Positions 25,356-33,367 of a stretch of 64,000 nt of DNA are shown here, one piece after another. The stretch covers positions 814,985-878,984 of the forward strand of contig NZ_CAADFC020000004.1 of the NCBI RefSeq assembly GCF_900696085.1. The letters are read 5' to 3'. The stretch is from Bradyrhizobium ivorense. GTDB lineage: Bacteria; Pseudomonadota; Alphaproteobacteria; Rhizobiales; Xanthobacteraceae. The translations under genes and the position numbers were made by a program. Below the pieces are notes generated by a model. That model had not been told where the DNA came from and ran no database searches. It saw nothing but the letters and a program-made list of their open reading frames with translations. The first letter of the stretch is position 1; each line of letters opens with the position of its first letter.

Positions 25356-25928
25356 TCAGCGTGCGCCGCCGGGATGATCTGCCTCGTAGCGGGCAGCCGC
25401 CGCCTCGAACATGCGTCGCCTCTGCTCGCGGTCCAGGCGGTGTTCCTCGAGGGTCAGCGCGTCCCACTCGCTGCGTTCGGCGGCAAAGAAATCGCCGCCA
25501 TAGATGTGGATCGCGCCGGTCAGCCGATCGATCGGATTGATGACCGAGTGGATGATGTCGGCGCCGAACGCCACAGCGTCGCCTTCGCAAAGCGCCCGCG
25601 CGCCGGCGGCCTCGACCTTGTTTGGCGTATCGGGAATGCGGCGCCAGAAGATGTTGTCTTCGCGCCCCGAGTAAACGCCGATCATGGCCCACATCCGGTG
25701 ATCGTGCGGCATCACCATCATGCCTGGCGCCCAGACCACGTTGAGGATCGTGAGCTTGTCCGAATGGAACAGCGCGCGGCTTTCTGGGCGCGTCGGCTCA
25801 CCCAGCCCTCTGAGCACGGCCGCCGGGTCGGACACCGCGCGTGCAAGGACTTCACGAACCGCCTTGTGGGTAGGCTCCGCCGCAAAAGCTGCGCGACAGT
25901 CGGCGATGAATTGCTCGGGGTCAAACAT
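25356..25928 (-). CDS. Cysteine dioxygenase-like cupin protein
   Basis: A 190-residue cupin. The metal site is suggested by MPHDHRMWAMIGVYSGRE (H-x-H plus E/N) and the second-half histidine in FGADIIHSVINP, a pattern shared with thiol dioxygenases such as cysteine or 3-mercaptopropionate dioxygenase. The substrate is unknown. The ATG at 25928 has AGGAGAT upstream. It lies convergent with the LysR gene (36-base gap). Confidence 0.8.
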   Translation of the reverse strand: MFDPEQFIADCRAAFAAEPTHKAVREVLARAVSDPAAVLRGLGEPTRPESRALFHSDKLTILNVVWAPGMMVMPHDHRMWAMIGVYSGREDNIFWRRIPDTPNKVEAAGARALCEGDAVAFGADIIHSVINPIDRLTGAIHIYGGDFFAAERSEWDALTLEEHRLDREQRRRMFEAAAARYEADHPGGAR

Positions 25929-26270
25929 ACCAATCTCCTATGAGAGACCAATGGCTGCTAACTGGACCGTCTGCGAGCTGCCTCGCTTGAAGATTCCATG
26001 AACGCTTGAGCGACCGGGTCCCCTAACACACAACGGAGACAATCGGCTTGATGCGCACGCGCAAGTCCACCGCGGCGGCGGAACAAACTACCTCACCTGC
26101 TCCGCTTCGGCCATGCGATTTGCAGGCTCGGCATTTTGCGTTGCGAGACCGGCGCGCCATTCACAACACTTTTATTGCGACGCGTCGCGCGGTTCGCCTC
26201 CTTCAACTGGGCGACTTGCGTCTGTTGTTGTAGTCTTGGAGAAGCACCACGGACGTCACGAGGGTTTCAC
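25929..26270. other. Intergenic region between divergent genes
   Basis: About 340 bases with no convincing gene; short open frames here lack ribosome sites. The region should hold promoters for the cupin gene (minus) and for the Tat-protein operon (plus). No clear operator was found. Confidence 0.35.
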
Positions 26271-26762
26271 ATGACCGCCGTCCTACTCAACCGCCGCACC
26301 CTGCTCGCTGCCGGCGGCTCCGTGCTGGCAGCATCCGCGGTTCCCGGGCTGCTGTTGCCGGCCCGCGCGCAGAACCTCGCACCGACCGCCTCGATGCTGG
26401 GCGGGTCCAACAACTACCTCGCGGGCGCGCCGGTCGTGGAGCGGATCGGCAAGGGTGGCTTCTGGATGAGTGGCACGGTGCGTCGCGCCGGCGATGGGGC
26501 GCCGCTTGCCGGGCAGCGCATCCAGATCTGGGCGCACACCATCGAGGGCCGCGAGCATGAACCGCATAGTCATGGCGCCACGCTCACCGACAAGAACGGC
26601 GCGTTCCGTCTCGAGATTCCGCAGATCATTCCCGTTTTCGGCCAGCCGCATGGCCACCTCGCCTATGACAGCGGTGAATTCAAGACCGTGTTCCTGCGTC
26701 CTGTGATGGGGAGCCCCAAGGATACCAGCCTGGAGGCGCACTTCGTCCTGCAGCCGGCCTGA
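26271..26762 (+). CDS. Tat-exported dioxygenase-fold protein
   Basis: 163 residues. A twin-arginine signal (LLNRRTLLAAGGSVLAASAV) precedes a beta-sandwich that resembles intradiol dioxygenases (FWMSGTVRRAGDGAPLAGQR, ATLTDKNGAFRLEIPQI, PHGHLAYDSGEFKTVFLRP). Potential metal-binding histidines are H89, H96, H99, H101, H127 and H129. The pair of tyrosine ligands normal for intradiol enzymes is not evident, so activity may differ. The stop is 5 bases before the TTG start of the haem-type membrane protein gene, so the two are probably one functional unit. Confidence 0.72.
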   Translation: MTAVLLNRRTLLAAGGSVLAASAVPGLLLPARAQNLAPTASMLGGSNNYLAGAPVVERIGKGGFWMSGTVRRAGDGAPLAGQRIQIWAHTIEGREHEPHSHGATLTDKNGAFRLEIPQIIPVFGQPHGHLAYDSGEFKTVFLRPVMGSPKDTSLEAHFVLQPA

Positions 26763-26767
26763 CCGAG

Positions 26768-27421
26768 TTGCCAACGACCGGATGGAGATGGCCCCGGGTA
26801 ACCCTGATCTGGGTCGCCATTATTTTGGCCGTTGGCGTGCCGATCGCCGCCGCGGCGGCAAGCCCGTTGCTCGCGTGGCGCGATCCGCTCTACACCCTGG
26901 CCGGCTTCGCCGGGATCGTCGCACTCGGCGTCATGCTGTTTCAGCCTGTGCTGATCGGCGGATACCTGCCGGGACTGCCCGGCCGGATCGGCCGGCGCGT
27001 CCATCTGTTCACCGGAGCCACGCTGGTCGCGGCGGTGGTGATCCACGTCGGCGGCCTCTGGATCACCAGTCCGCCCGACATGATCGACGCCCTGACCTTC
27101 ACGTCGCCGACGCCGTTCTCCCCGTTCGGGGTGATCGCGATGTGGGCGATCTTCGCCGTCGCCGTGTTGGCCGCGTTCCGACGGCGGTTGGGACTGCGGC
27201 CGCGAACTTGGCTCTTCGCGCATAGGCTGCTTGCGATCGTCATCGTGGTCGGGAGCGTGGTCCATGGCATACTGATCGAGGGGACCATGGAGATGGTCTC
27301 GAAGCTTGCGCTTTGCGCACTGGTCCTTGCCGCGACCGTCAAGGTCATGGCGGATCTCTGGATGTGGCGAAGGCGCGCGCGGTTGCGCGACCGGACCGAC
27401 GTCGGCGCAAGCTCGGCATAA
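26768..27421 (+). CDS. Ferric-reductase-like haem membrane protein
   Basis: 217 residues, about six transmembrane helices. Two pairs of histidines spaced 14 residues apart on two helices (H79/H93 in RRVHLFTGATLVAAVVIHVG; H152/H166 in AHRLLAIVIVVGSVVHGIL) are the bis-haem arrangement of the YedZ/MsrQ and ferric reductase families. It would bring electrons from the membrane to the periplasm. The start is a TTG at 26768; no in-frame ATG is nearer. There is no cytoplasmic NAD(P)H-binding domain. It is coupled to the Tat-exported protein upstream. Confidence 0.72.
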   Translation: MPTTGWRWPRVTLIWVAIILAVGVPIAAAAASPLLAWRDPLYTLAGFAGIVALGVMLFQPVLIGGYLPGLPGRIGRRVHLFTGATLVAAVVIHVGGLWITSPPDMIDALTFTSPTPFSPFGVIAMWAIFAVAVLAAFRRRLGLRPRTWLFAHRLLAIVIVVGSVVHGILIEGTMEMVSKLALCALVLAATVKVMADLWMWRRRARLRDRTDVGASSA

Positions 27422-27438
27422 GGGGTGAGGAATACGCG

Positions 27439-28386
27439 ATGAAGCTGGTCTATTTCGATGATTTCAAGCTCGGCGTGCTGAAGGGCGACGCCGTGGTCGA
27501 CGTCAGTGCCGAGGTCAAGGACATCCCGCATATCGGCCCGGGCGATCTGATGAACGGGCTGATCGAGCATTGGGGCAGCTATATGCCGCGGCTCGAGGCG
27601 GCGGTCGCGCGCGGCACCGGCGTGCCGCTGTCCGGCATCCGCATCCGTCCGCCGGTGCCGGGCCCGCGCACCATCGACTGCATGGCGGTCAACTATATGG
27701 AAGATGGCACGCGCAGTGCGCCGGCGCCGATCAACGCCTTCCACAAATCGCCGAGCGCGATCATCGGCCACGGCGACACCATGGTGCTGCCCGACGTGCC
27801 GGCCACGATCTTCGAGGGCGAAGCCGAAATGGCGGCCGTGATCGGCAGGAAATGCAGCCATGTCAGCGAAGCCGAGGCGATGAGCTACGTGTTCGGCTAC
27901 ATGAATTTCGTCGACGGTTCGGCGCGCGGCCTGCCGCCGTCGAACAACGTGTTCTTCCAGACCAAGAGCCGCGATACCTTCGCGCCGATCGGCCCCTATC
28001 TCGTCACATCAGACGAGATCAAGGACCCGCAGTCGCTGCAGATCAGGCTGTGGAACAACGGTGTGCTGATGCAGAACTTCAACACCGACGACATGGGCCA
28101 CAAGATCGCCAAATGCATCGCCTGGCTGTCGAGCATCCACACACTGCTGCCCGGCGACATCGTCGCCACCGGCACCAATCACCGCGGTCTCAACCCGTTC
28201 ATGGACGGCGACACCATCGAGCTGGAAACCGAAGGGCTCGGCCGCTTGCGATTCGGCGTGAAGGACGAGCTGAAGCGCGGCTGGGCGCGCAAGACCCGCC
28301 TCCAGATCCACGAAGAGGTCAGTGAGAAGACCCCGGGCGCCTACCCGGATTACACCCCGCAGCTGACCGGCAAATACGCGAAGTAG
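27439..28386 (+). CDS. Fumarylacetoacetate hydrolase family protein
   Basis: 315 residues. The FAH-fold signatures are visible: TIFEGEAEMAAVIGRKCSHV (metal-binding E-x-E), GYMNFVDGSARG, TFAPIGPYLVTSDEI and LPGDIVATGTN. Members hydrolyse or decarboxylate beta-diketo or oxo-acids from aromatic catabolism. The ATG at 27439 is preceded by GTGAGG. It is 17 bases after the haem-membrane gene, so it may belong to the same transcript, although the link in function is not obvious. Confidence 0.88.
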   Translation: MKLVYFDDFKLGVLKGDAVVDVSAEVKDIPHIGPGDLMNGLIEHWGSYMPRLEAAVARGTGVPLSGIRIRPPVPGPRTIDCMAVNYMEDGTRSAPAPINAFHKSPSAIIGHGDTMVLPDVPATIFEGEAEMAAVIGRKCSHVSEAEAMSYVFGYMNFVDGSARGLPPSNNVFFQTKSRDTFAPIGPYLVTSDEIKDPQSLQIRLWNNGVLMQNFNTDDMGHKIAKCIAWLSSIHTLLPGDIVATGTNHRGLNPFMDGDTIELETEGLGRLRFGVKDELKRGWARKTRLQIHEEVSEKTPGAYPDYTPQLTGKYAK

Positions 28387-28395
28387 GCTTCGGGC

Positions 28396-28465
28396 GTAGC
28401 CCGCACGAGCGAAGCGATATGCGGGACCGCGTGTAACCCGCATGTCGCTTCGCTCATGCGGGCCA
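28396..28465. repeat. Dispersed palindrome, family C copy 1
   Basis: GTAGCCCGCACGAGCGAAGC...GCTTCGCTCATGCGGGCC is an imperfect inverted repeat of about 70 bases after the FAH gene. Related copies are at 38699-38801, 39995-40063 and 52554-52656. Confidence 0.7.
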
Positions 28466-28582
28466 CGCTTGCTTTCTGATCGATCTTGTCGTGGAGACGT
28501 ATGCGTGAGGCAGCCGGCGGACGAGGACGCGATCCCCACCCCGCCGACTGCCTCGATGTTGCGACCCAGGCCAATTTGGAGA

Positions 28583-28801
28583 TCAAGCGCCGAGGCTCAC
28601 GCCCATTCCCGAGCTCACGTGCGGTTTCTGATCGGGCGTGAACAGCCGTTGTGTGGCCTCGGCGTTCGTCGCGCAGCGCTCGAGCCAGCGAGCCACGAGA
28701 ACATCTATCCGCGCGGCGAATCGGCGTTGCGCCGCGGCCAGCACAAGCCGCGGGTCCAGGGTCTGATCGAATGGTCTCTTGACGTCGTTGCGGGCGTTCA
28801 T
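28583..28801 (-). CDS. Small hypothetical protein (72 aa)
   Basis: The product begins MNARNDVKRPFDQTLDPRLV and is mainly helical with many Arg (AAAQRRFAARIDVLVARWLE), ending SSGMGVSLGA. A strong ribosome site (GGCAGGAGGGCAGG) just before the ATG supports translation. No family is recognised. It lies alone in a repeat-rich gap. Confidence 0.6.
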   Translation of the reverse strand: MNARNDVKRPFDQTLDPRLVLAAAQRRFAARIDVLVARWLERCATNAEATQRLFTPDQKPHVSSGMGVSLGA

Positions 28802-29256
28802 CCTGCCCTCCTGCCGTTTCGGCGGAGGGAGCGGCCTGCGCCGAGTGTTACACTCTTGCCTTGCGGATCAGCCCGGCCTGGAGCTGAAAATTCGGACCTC
28901 GTGTCATCGCGGACACGCACGACCAATCGGCCAGCCGAATAAGCGGCCAGACGCGGGCGGCGGTCTCTACGATATCTGCGCGTGCGTTACGCATGACGGG
29001 TCCTCAAGAGTGCGGGCTGTTTCACCCGCGGCGAATGTGATGATCTAAGCGCAGAGAAAAGTCAGCGCGTCAAATGTTTTGTGGTTGCAAGGTGCGGAAT
29101 CGTCGCGCGCTTGCAATTTTCGGAACGCCGGCGCGGCCGACCGGGTTCGAAAATTTCCTGCCATCGTCAGGTGGCGAAAGTCGCGGCGGCTTGCTCGTCA
29201 TGTCCGTCTCCCCGGAAGGAGCCATCCCTGGGACGGGTCGGCATGTGAAACGAAAT

Positions 29257-29293
29257 GCAAAGCTCGGACAAATCATGTCACGAGAATGCGAAG
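29257..29293 (-). repeat. Short dispersed repeat, family F copy 1
   Basis: On the minus strand this reads CATTCTCGTGACATGATTTG then TCCGAGCTTTGC, very similar to 37867-37902 (CATTCTCGCGACATCTCTTG then CCCGAGCTTTGC). A shorter match is at 38988-39013. Confidence 0.55.
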
Positions 29294-29311
29294 CTATATC
29301 CCCCTCCACAC

Positions 29312-29415
29312 TGTCATCGCCCGGCTCGACCGGGCGATCCAGTACGCCGCGACCTCTCGGCTCAATCACTGCTGTCTCTGGAATACTGGATCACCCGCCT
29401 TCGCGGGTGATGACA
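29312..29415 (+). repeat. Dispersed palindromic element, family A copy 2
   Basis: Same block order as 11081-11203 (GTCATCGCCCGGC, CGGGCGATCCAGTACGCCG, TCTGGAATACTGGATCACCC, GCGGGTGATGACA) but lacking the central TGTGCGCAATTGCGCACA palindrome. Confidence 0.8.
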
Positions 29416-29511
29416 CCGCGGTTGTTGATGGTGAATCGAGAACCATCCCCAACGTCGTCCCGGCGCAGGCCGGGACGACACCGGAATTGGGCAGCGAGCG
29501 ACGCACTCCCC

Positions 29512-31086
29512 TCACCTCATCAGCGCCTCAACCTCTTTGCGGAACGCTTCGCGCGAGCCGTCGCGGGAGTAGAACATGTGGCCGCCGGGGTAGACCATGA
29601 GCTTGCTGCGATCACGGCCGGCGAAGGCTGGCAGCTGGTCGAGGATGATCTGCGAGGCGAGGTAGGGCGTGGCGAGGTCGAACAGGCCGTGGCCGATCAG
29701 GAGCTTGAGTTTTGGATCGAGCGCCAGCATCTGGCGCAGCTGCGTCACCGACTCCGCCGGGTTGATGCCGTGGCCGAAATCCCAGGCCTTGTTCACGCTC
29801 TCGCTGAGCAGATGATAGGAGCCGTCCGGCCGCCAGTTCAGCTTGCGCGTGGTGAGGTCGACGGCGGCGCTGGTGAGCGGCGCCATCAGGGGATCGCCGG
29901 AGGGATCGTTGAAATGGAAGTAGCTGGAGTCGGGATAGGGATCGAAGCCTTCGACCGAGGCATCGTAGCGTCCGGTCACCTTGCCGTTCTTGCGGTCGAA
30001 CTCGCGGCGGAATTCGCCGATGTCGAAGCGGCCGGCGAGCCGGCGGCTCACCGCGGCGTCGATGCCGGTCAGGCTTGCGACCTTGTCGGCGAGCCGCGTG
30101 GTGGCCTCGCTGTCGGCCTGGCCCTTGATGAGGTCGAGCAGGAAATCGCCTCGCGCGTAGCGCTCGACATCGGCGAGATCCTGGCGCGTCACCGGTCCCT
30201 TGGCCTGGCGCGCGACCGCGGCCATGGTCGGCAGGCTGTTGACGTATTGCAGGATGCTGGAGCCGGCATATTCGCGGAAGTCGAGCACCGGCGAGATCAG
30301 CACAAGGCCGCGGACGCCGACGCCCTGCTGCATCTGCAGATTGCGCACCACTTTCGGTCCGCGGATGCCGCCATAGCTTTCGCCGGCGACATATTTCGGC
30401 GACGGCAGCCGGTCGTATTTTTCCAGCCAGCGGCGGATCACCAGCGCCACCGCATTGGCGTCGCCGTCGACGGAAAAGAAGCGCTTGCGCGCCTCCTCGG
30501 ACGTGGTGACGAAGCGGCTGTAGCCGGTGCCGACCGGATCGACGAAGACGAGATCGGTGAAGTCGAGCCAGGTCTCACCGTTCGGCACGAGGTCGGGCGC
30601 TGCCGAGGACACTGCGCCGTCGCCCTGGAACGAGAGCCGCCACGGCCCGGCGCTGCCGAATTGCAGCCAGGCCGACGACGAGCCGGGACCGCCGTTGAAC
30701 AGGAACGTCACCGGGCGGTTCGCCTTGTCGGCGCCGTCGAGCTGGTAGGACGTATAGGCGATGTCGGCGAGCGGCTCGCCCTTGTCGTCGAACACGCGGA
30801 TCGAGCCGGCGGTGGCGCTGAAGGCGAGCGTCCGCCCGGGCAGCGCGACCTGTTGCTTGGTCGAGGCGTCCGGCGGCAGGCGGTGCTGTTCGGCGACAGG
30901 CGTGCTGGCGGGGGTGGCGGCGCCGGCCTCGCCGCGCCCTGCCCGCCCCTTCTGCCCCGCGGGGGCCTGCGCGCTCGGCGAGGGCGACGGCGATGGCTGC
31001 GGGGCCTCGTCATCGGCCCGGGCTGCGGCCGCCAGGCAGACCACCAGCAGCGCGGCCGCGAGCCGTGTCGCAAAACTGTTAGCCAT
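29512..31086 (-). CDS. Serine carboxypeptidase-like peptidase (S10)
   Basis: 524 residues, exported (signal MANSFATRLAAALLVVCLAA), with a low-complexity Ser/Pro linker (about residues 30-50). The peptidase S10 features are FLFNGGPGSSSAWLQFGSAG (oxyanion region), FVDPVGTGYSR, the catalytic Ser in VAGESYGGIRG, the Asp in GHGLFDLATPY and the His in YPGGHMFYSRDG. Such enzymes remove C-terminal residues from peptides in the periplasm or medium. The longer frame from 31185 is not signal-like. It is divergent from nadK. Confidence 0.9.
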   Translation of the reverse strand: MANSFATRLAAALLVVCLAAAARADDEAPQPSPSPSPSAQAPAGQKGRAGRGEAGAATPASTPVAEQHRLPPDASTKQQVALPGRTLAFSATAGSIRVFDDKGEPLADIAYTSYQLDGADKANRPVTFLFNGGPGSSSAWLQFGSAGPWRLSFQGDGAVSSAAPDLVPNGETWLDFTDLVFVDPVGTGYSRFVTTSEEARKRFFSVDGDANAVALVIRRWLEKYDRLPSPKYVAGESYGGIRGPKVVRNLQMQQGVGVRGLVLISPVLDFREYAGSSILQYVNSLPTMAAVARQAKGPVTRQDLADVERYARGDFLLDLIKGQADSEATTRLADKVASLTGIDAAVSRRLAGRFDIGEFRREFDRKNGKVTGRYDASVEGFDPYPDSSYFHFNDPSGDPLMAPLTSAAVDLTTRKLNWRPDGSYHLLSESVNKAWDFGHGINPAESVTQLRQMLALDPKLKLLIGHGLFDLATPYLASQIILDQLPAFAGRDRSKLMVYPGGHMFYSRDGSREAFRKEVEALMR

Positions 31087-31244
31087 GTCGTTCACTCCCT
31101 GCGCCCGGTAACGATTCCAGCCGCGAACTGCGTTAATTTGGCGGCTCCGGCGAGGCAACGGTCGATCGGGGGACCATCTCGACAAGGCCGCGCAGGATGT
31201 ATAGACGAGCGCGGCGTAGTCCGGGCCAAACGAGTTCGTGAGCG

Positions 31245-32024
31245 ATGAACAACGCCAAGCGGTATGACAGGATCGCCTTCGTCGCCAGCCCGAGCGCAGA
31301 AGCGCAATCGGCGCTCGCGCAGCTCACCGCCATGTACGGCAACCTTCCGGTCGACGACTCCGACGTCGTGGTCGCGCTCGGCGGCGACGGCTTGATGCTG
31401 CAGACGCTGCACGCCCATATGCGCACCGGCAAGCCGATCTACGGCATGCACCGCGGCACCGTCGGCTTTTTGATGAACGAGTATTCCACCCACGACCTGC
31501 GCGAGCGGCTGGCGTCGGCGCGGGAGTCCTTGATCAATCCGCTGCTGATGCGCGCCACCGACATTCACGGCGCCGTCCACCTGCATCACGCCATCAACGA
31601 GGTCGCGCTGTTCCGCCAGACTTACCAGGTGTCGAAGCTGCGCATCTTGATCGACGAGCATGAGCGGATGCCCGAGTTGATGGCCGACGGCATCCTGGTC
31701 GCGACGCCGGCAGGATCGACCGCCTACAACCTCTCGGCCCAGGGTCCGATCCTGCCGATCAATGCGGCGCTGCTGGCGCTGACCCCGATCAGCGCGTTCC
31801 GGCCGCGGCGCTGGCGCGGCGCGCTGCTGCCGAACTCCGCCTTCGTGGTGATCGAGGTGATCGAGGGCGAGAAGCGCCCGGTCGCGGCGGTCGCGGACCA
31901 TGACGAGGTGCGCGACGTCCGCCGCGTCGAGATCCTGTCCGACAAGACGATCGCGATGCGGATGCTGTTCGACCCCGGCCATTCGCTGGAGGAGCGTATC
32001 CTGCGCGAGCAGTTCGGCACCTGA
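31245..32024 (+). CDS. nadK: NAD kinase
   Basis: 259 residues. The enzyme phosphorylates NAD to NADP in the cytoplasm. The GGDG motif ([18 protein letters not shown], residues 46-49), the NE motif in [11 protein letters not shown] and the [18 protein letters not shown] loop are all present, and the length fits bacterial NadK. The ATG at 31245 (GTGAGCG upstream) starts [15 protein letters not shown]. Next on the plus strand is the response regulator gene, 155 bases later. Confidence 0.95.
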   Translation: MNNAKRYDRIAFVASPSAEAQSALAQLTAMYGNLPVDDSDVVVALGGDGLMLQTLHAHMRTGKPIYGMHRGTVGFLMNEYSTHDLRERLASARESLINPLLMRATDIHGAVHLHHAINEVALFRQTYQVSKLRILIDEHERMPELMADGILVATPAGSTAYNLSAQGPILPINAALLALTPISAFRPRRWRGALLPNSAFVVIEVIEGEKRPVAAVADHDEVRDVRRVEILSDKTIAMRMLFDPGHSLEERILREQFGT

Positions 32025-32026
32025 GC

Positions 32027-32071
32027 CATGGATCCGAAAAACCGGGTACCGGTTTTCCGAAGAGATCCATG
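32027..32071. repeat. Palindrome after nadK, family D-like
   Basis: CATGGATCCGAAAAACCGGG-TACCGGTTTTCCGAAGAGATCCATG is a long near-perfect inverted repeat starting 3 bases after the nadK stop. It is related to the repeats at 5016 and 56620 (GATCCGGAAAA cores) and may act as a transcription stop. Confidence 0.55.
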
Positions 32072-32179
32072 CAACAAGGAGGCGGCCCGGCCCGGCAACC
32101 ATTCATTAACCGCGGGCGGGATATGGTTAACGTGGGGTAATACCGCATTGGCGAGGTAGTGCCCGTTCAGGGCCGGACC

Positions 32180-32725
32180 ATGTATCGCATCGATTTCAAC
32201 AAGCTGCGATTTCTGATTTGCGACGACAATCCGCACATGCGCCGCATCCTGCGCACGCTGCTGCATTCGTTCGGCGCGCGCGAGGTCTATGAAGCCGAGG
32301 ACGGCGCCACCGCGCTCGAAATGTACACCCACTACGTGCCCGACATCGTCATCACCGACTGGTCGATGCCGATCTTCGACGGGCTCGAGCTCGCGCAGAT
32401 GATCCGGCAGCCGGAATCCAAGGGCAACCCCTATGCGCCGATCATCATGCTGACCGGGCATTCCGAGAAGCGCCGCGTCACGGTCGCGCGCGACGCCGGC
32501 GTCACCGAATTCCTGGCAAAACCGATCTCGGCCAAGGGGCTCTACCAGCGCATCCTCAACGTGGTCGCCAATCCGCGGCCGTTCATCAAGACCAAAACCT
32601 ATTTCGGCCCCGACCGCCGCCGCAACACCACCAACACCTATATCGGCCCCGAGCGCCGCGGCAGCGGCGAGGTCGAGGTGCTGCAGCAACCGTCGCTGCT
32701 CGAGAAGGCGCGCACCACTATCTAG
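32180..32725 (+). CDS. Single-domain response regulator with basic tail
   Basis: 181 residues. It is a CheY-like receiver with D15/D16 (LICDDNPHMRRIL), the phosphorylation site D60 (DIVITDWSMP), T92 (IMLTGHSEK) and K114 (FLAKPIS). There is no DNA-binding domain. Instead a tail of about 55 residues carries two repeats of a Y-x-G-P-[DE]-R-R motif (YFGPDRRR and YIGPERR). It is followed 9 bases later by an Hpt gene, so it likely works in a phosphorelay. Start ATG 32180 is preferred to an upstream GTG at 32159. Confidence 0.88.
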   Translation: MYRIDFNKLRFLICDDNPHMRRILRTLLHSFGAREVYEAEDGATALEMYTHYVPDIVITDWSMPIFDGLELAQMIRQPESKGNPYAPIIMLTGHSEKRRVTVARDAGVTEFLAKPISAKGLYQRILNVVANPRPFIKTKTYFGPDRRRNTTNTYIGPERRGSGEVEVLQQPSLLEKARTTI

Positions 32726-32734
32726 GATACCGCC

Positions 32735-33313
32735 ATGGCGAAAGAGAAGCCCGGGATGATCGAGGTCAAGAGTTTCGGCACCCATCACGTCATCACGCAG
32801 CCCAATCCGCTGCGCAAGATGCTGCTGCGCGTGCCGGACAGCGACCTCGACGATCCCGTGGCGCGCGCGGAGAAGGCGCTCGCCGGCCTGTCCGGCGAGT
32901 TCAAGCAATGGATGACGATCGAGGCCGACCGCCTCTCCGCGGCGCATGCCGCGATCAAGCGCGACGGCTTCAACGACCGCACCCGCGAAGAGCTGTTCCG
33001 CGCCGCCCACGACATCAAGGGCGACGCCGCGACGTTCGGCTATCCCTCGGCGGCGGCGGCGGCGGAGAGCCTGTGCCGGATCATCGAGCACGCGCCGGAT
33101 CTCGACGCCGTGCCGGCCGAGCTGATCGCCCACCACATCAACGCGGTGCAGGCGATCGTGCGCGAGCGCACCAAGCTCGACACCGCGGTGGTAGCCGGCG
33201 TGCTGAGCAAGCAGCTGCGCGGCATCGCCGACGAATTCCTGACCCACGCCAACCGCGACCGCCCCGAGCATCTCGAGGCGATTTTGGCGCCGAGCATCGT
33301 GCCGAACGAATAG
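32735..33313 (+). CDS. Hpt-domain phosphotransfer protein
   Basis: 192 residues. The Hpt motif is FRAAHDIKGDAATFGYPSAA with the phospho-accepting H92; surrounding helices (EFKQWMTIEADRLSAAHAAI, AAESLCRIIEHAPDLDAVPA) give the usual four-helix bundle. It lies 9 bases downstream of the receiver gene, which makes them a likely phosphotransfer pair. No histidine kinase gene is adjacent. An intrinsic terminator follows immediately. Confidence 0.88.
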   Translation: MAKEKPGMIEVKSFGTHHVITQPNPLRKMLLRVPDSDLDDPVARAEKALAGLSGEFKQWMTIEADRLSAAHAAIKRDGFNDRTREELFRAAHDIKGDAATFGYPSAAAAAESLCRIIEHAPDLDAVPAELIAHHINAVQAIVRERTKLDTAVVAGVLSKQLRGIADEFLTHANRDRPEHLEAILAPSIVPNE

Positions 33314-33340
33314 CGCCGCCGCGATTGCGGCGGCGGTTTT
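33314..33340 (+). terminator. Intrinsic terminator after the Hpt gene
   Basis: CGCCGCCGC-GATT-GCGGCGGCG followed by GTTTT on the plus strand, starting directly after the stop codon. Confidence 0.85.
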
Positions 33341-33367
33341 GCCGTTGCTCTCTCGCCGGGATGCGGC

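Larger units (their letters stand above)
28802..29511. other. Gene-poor region with repeat elements
   Basis: About 710 bases. Long open frames on both strands here run through repeats and lack proper starts, so none is called. It contains family A (29312-29415) and family F (29257-29293) repeats. Confidence 0.4.

Noticed and set aside
29070-29369. Minus-strand 99-codon frame
   Set aside because: It is made largely of repeat families A and F and has no ribosome site.
29074-31248. Long plus-strand frame opposite the S10 peptidase gene
   Set aside because: High GC third positions of the real minus-strand gene create a mirrored open frame; the product is Arg/Gly/His-rich without any family.
32105-32140. 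Possible CtrA sites ahead of the response regulator
   Set aside because: Two TTAACC half-sites are present, but their spacing does not match TTAA-N7-TTAA.
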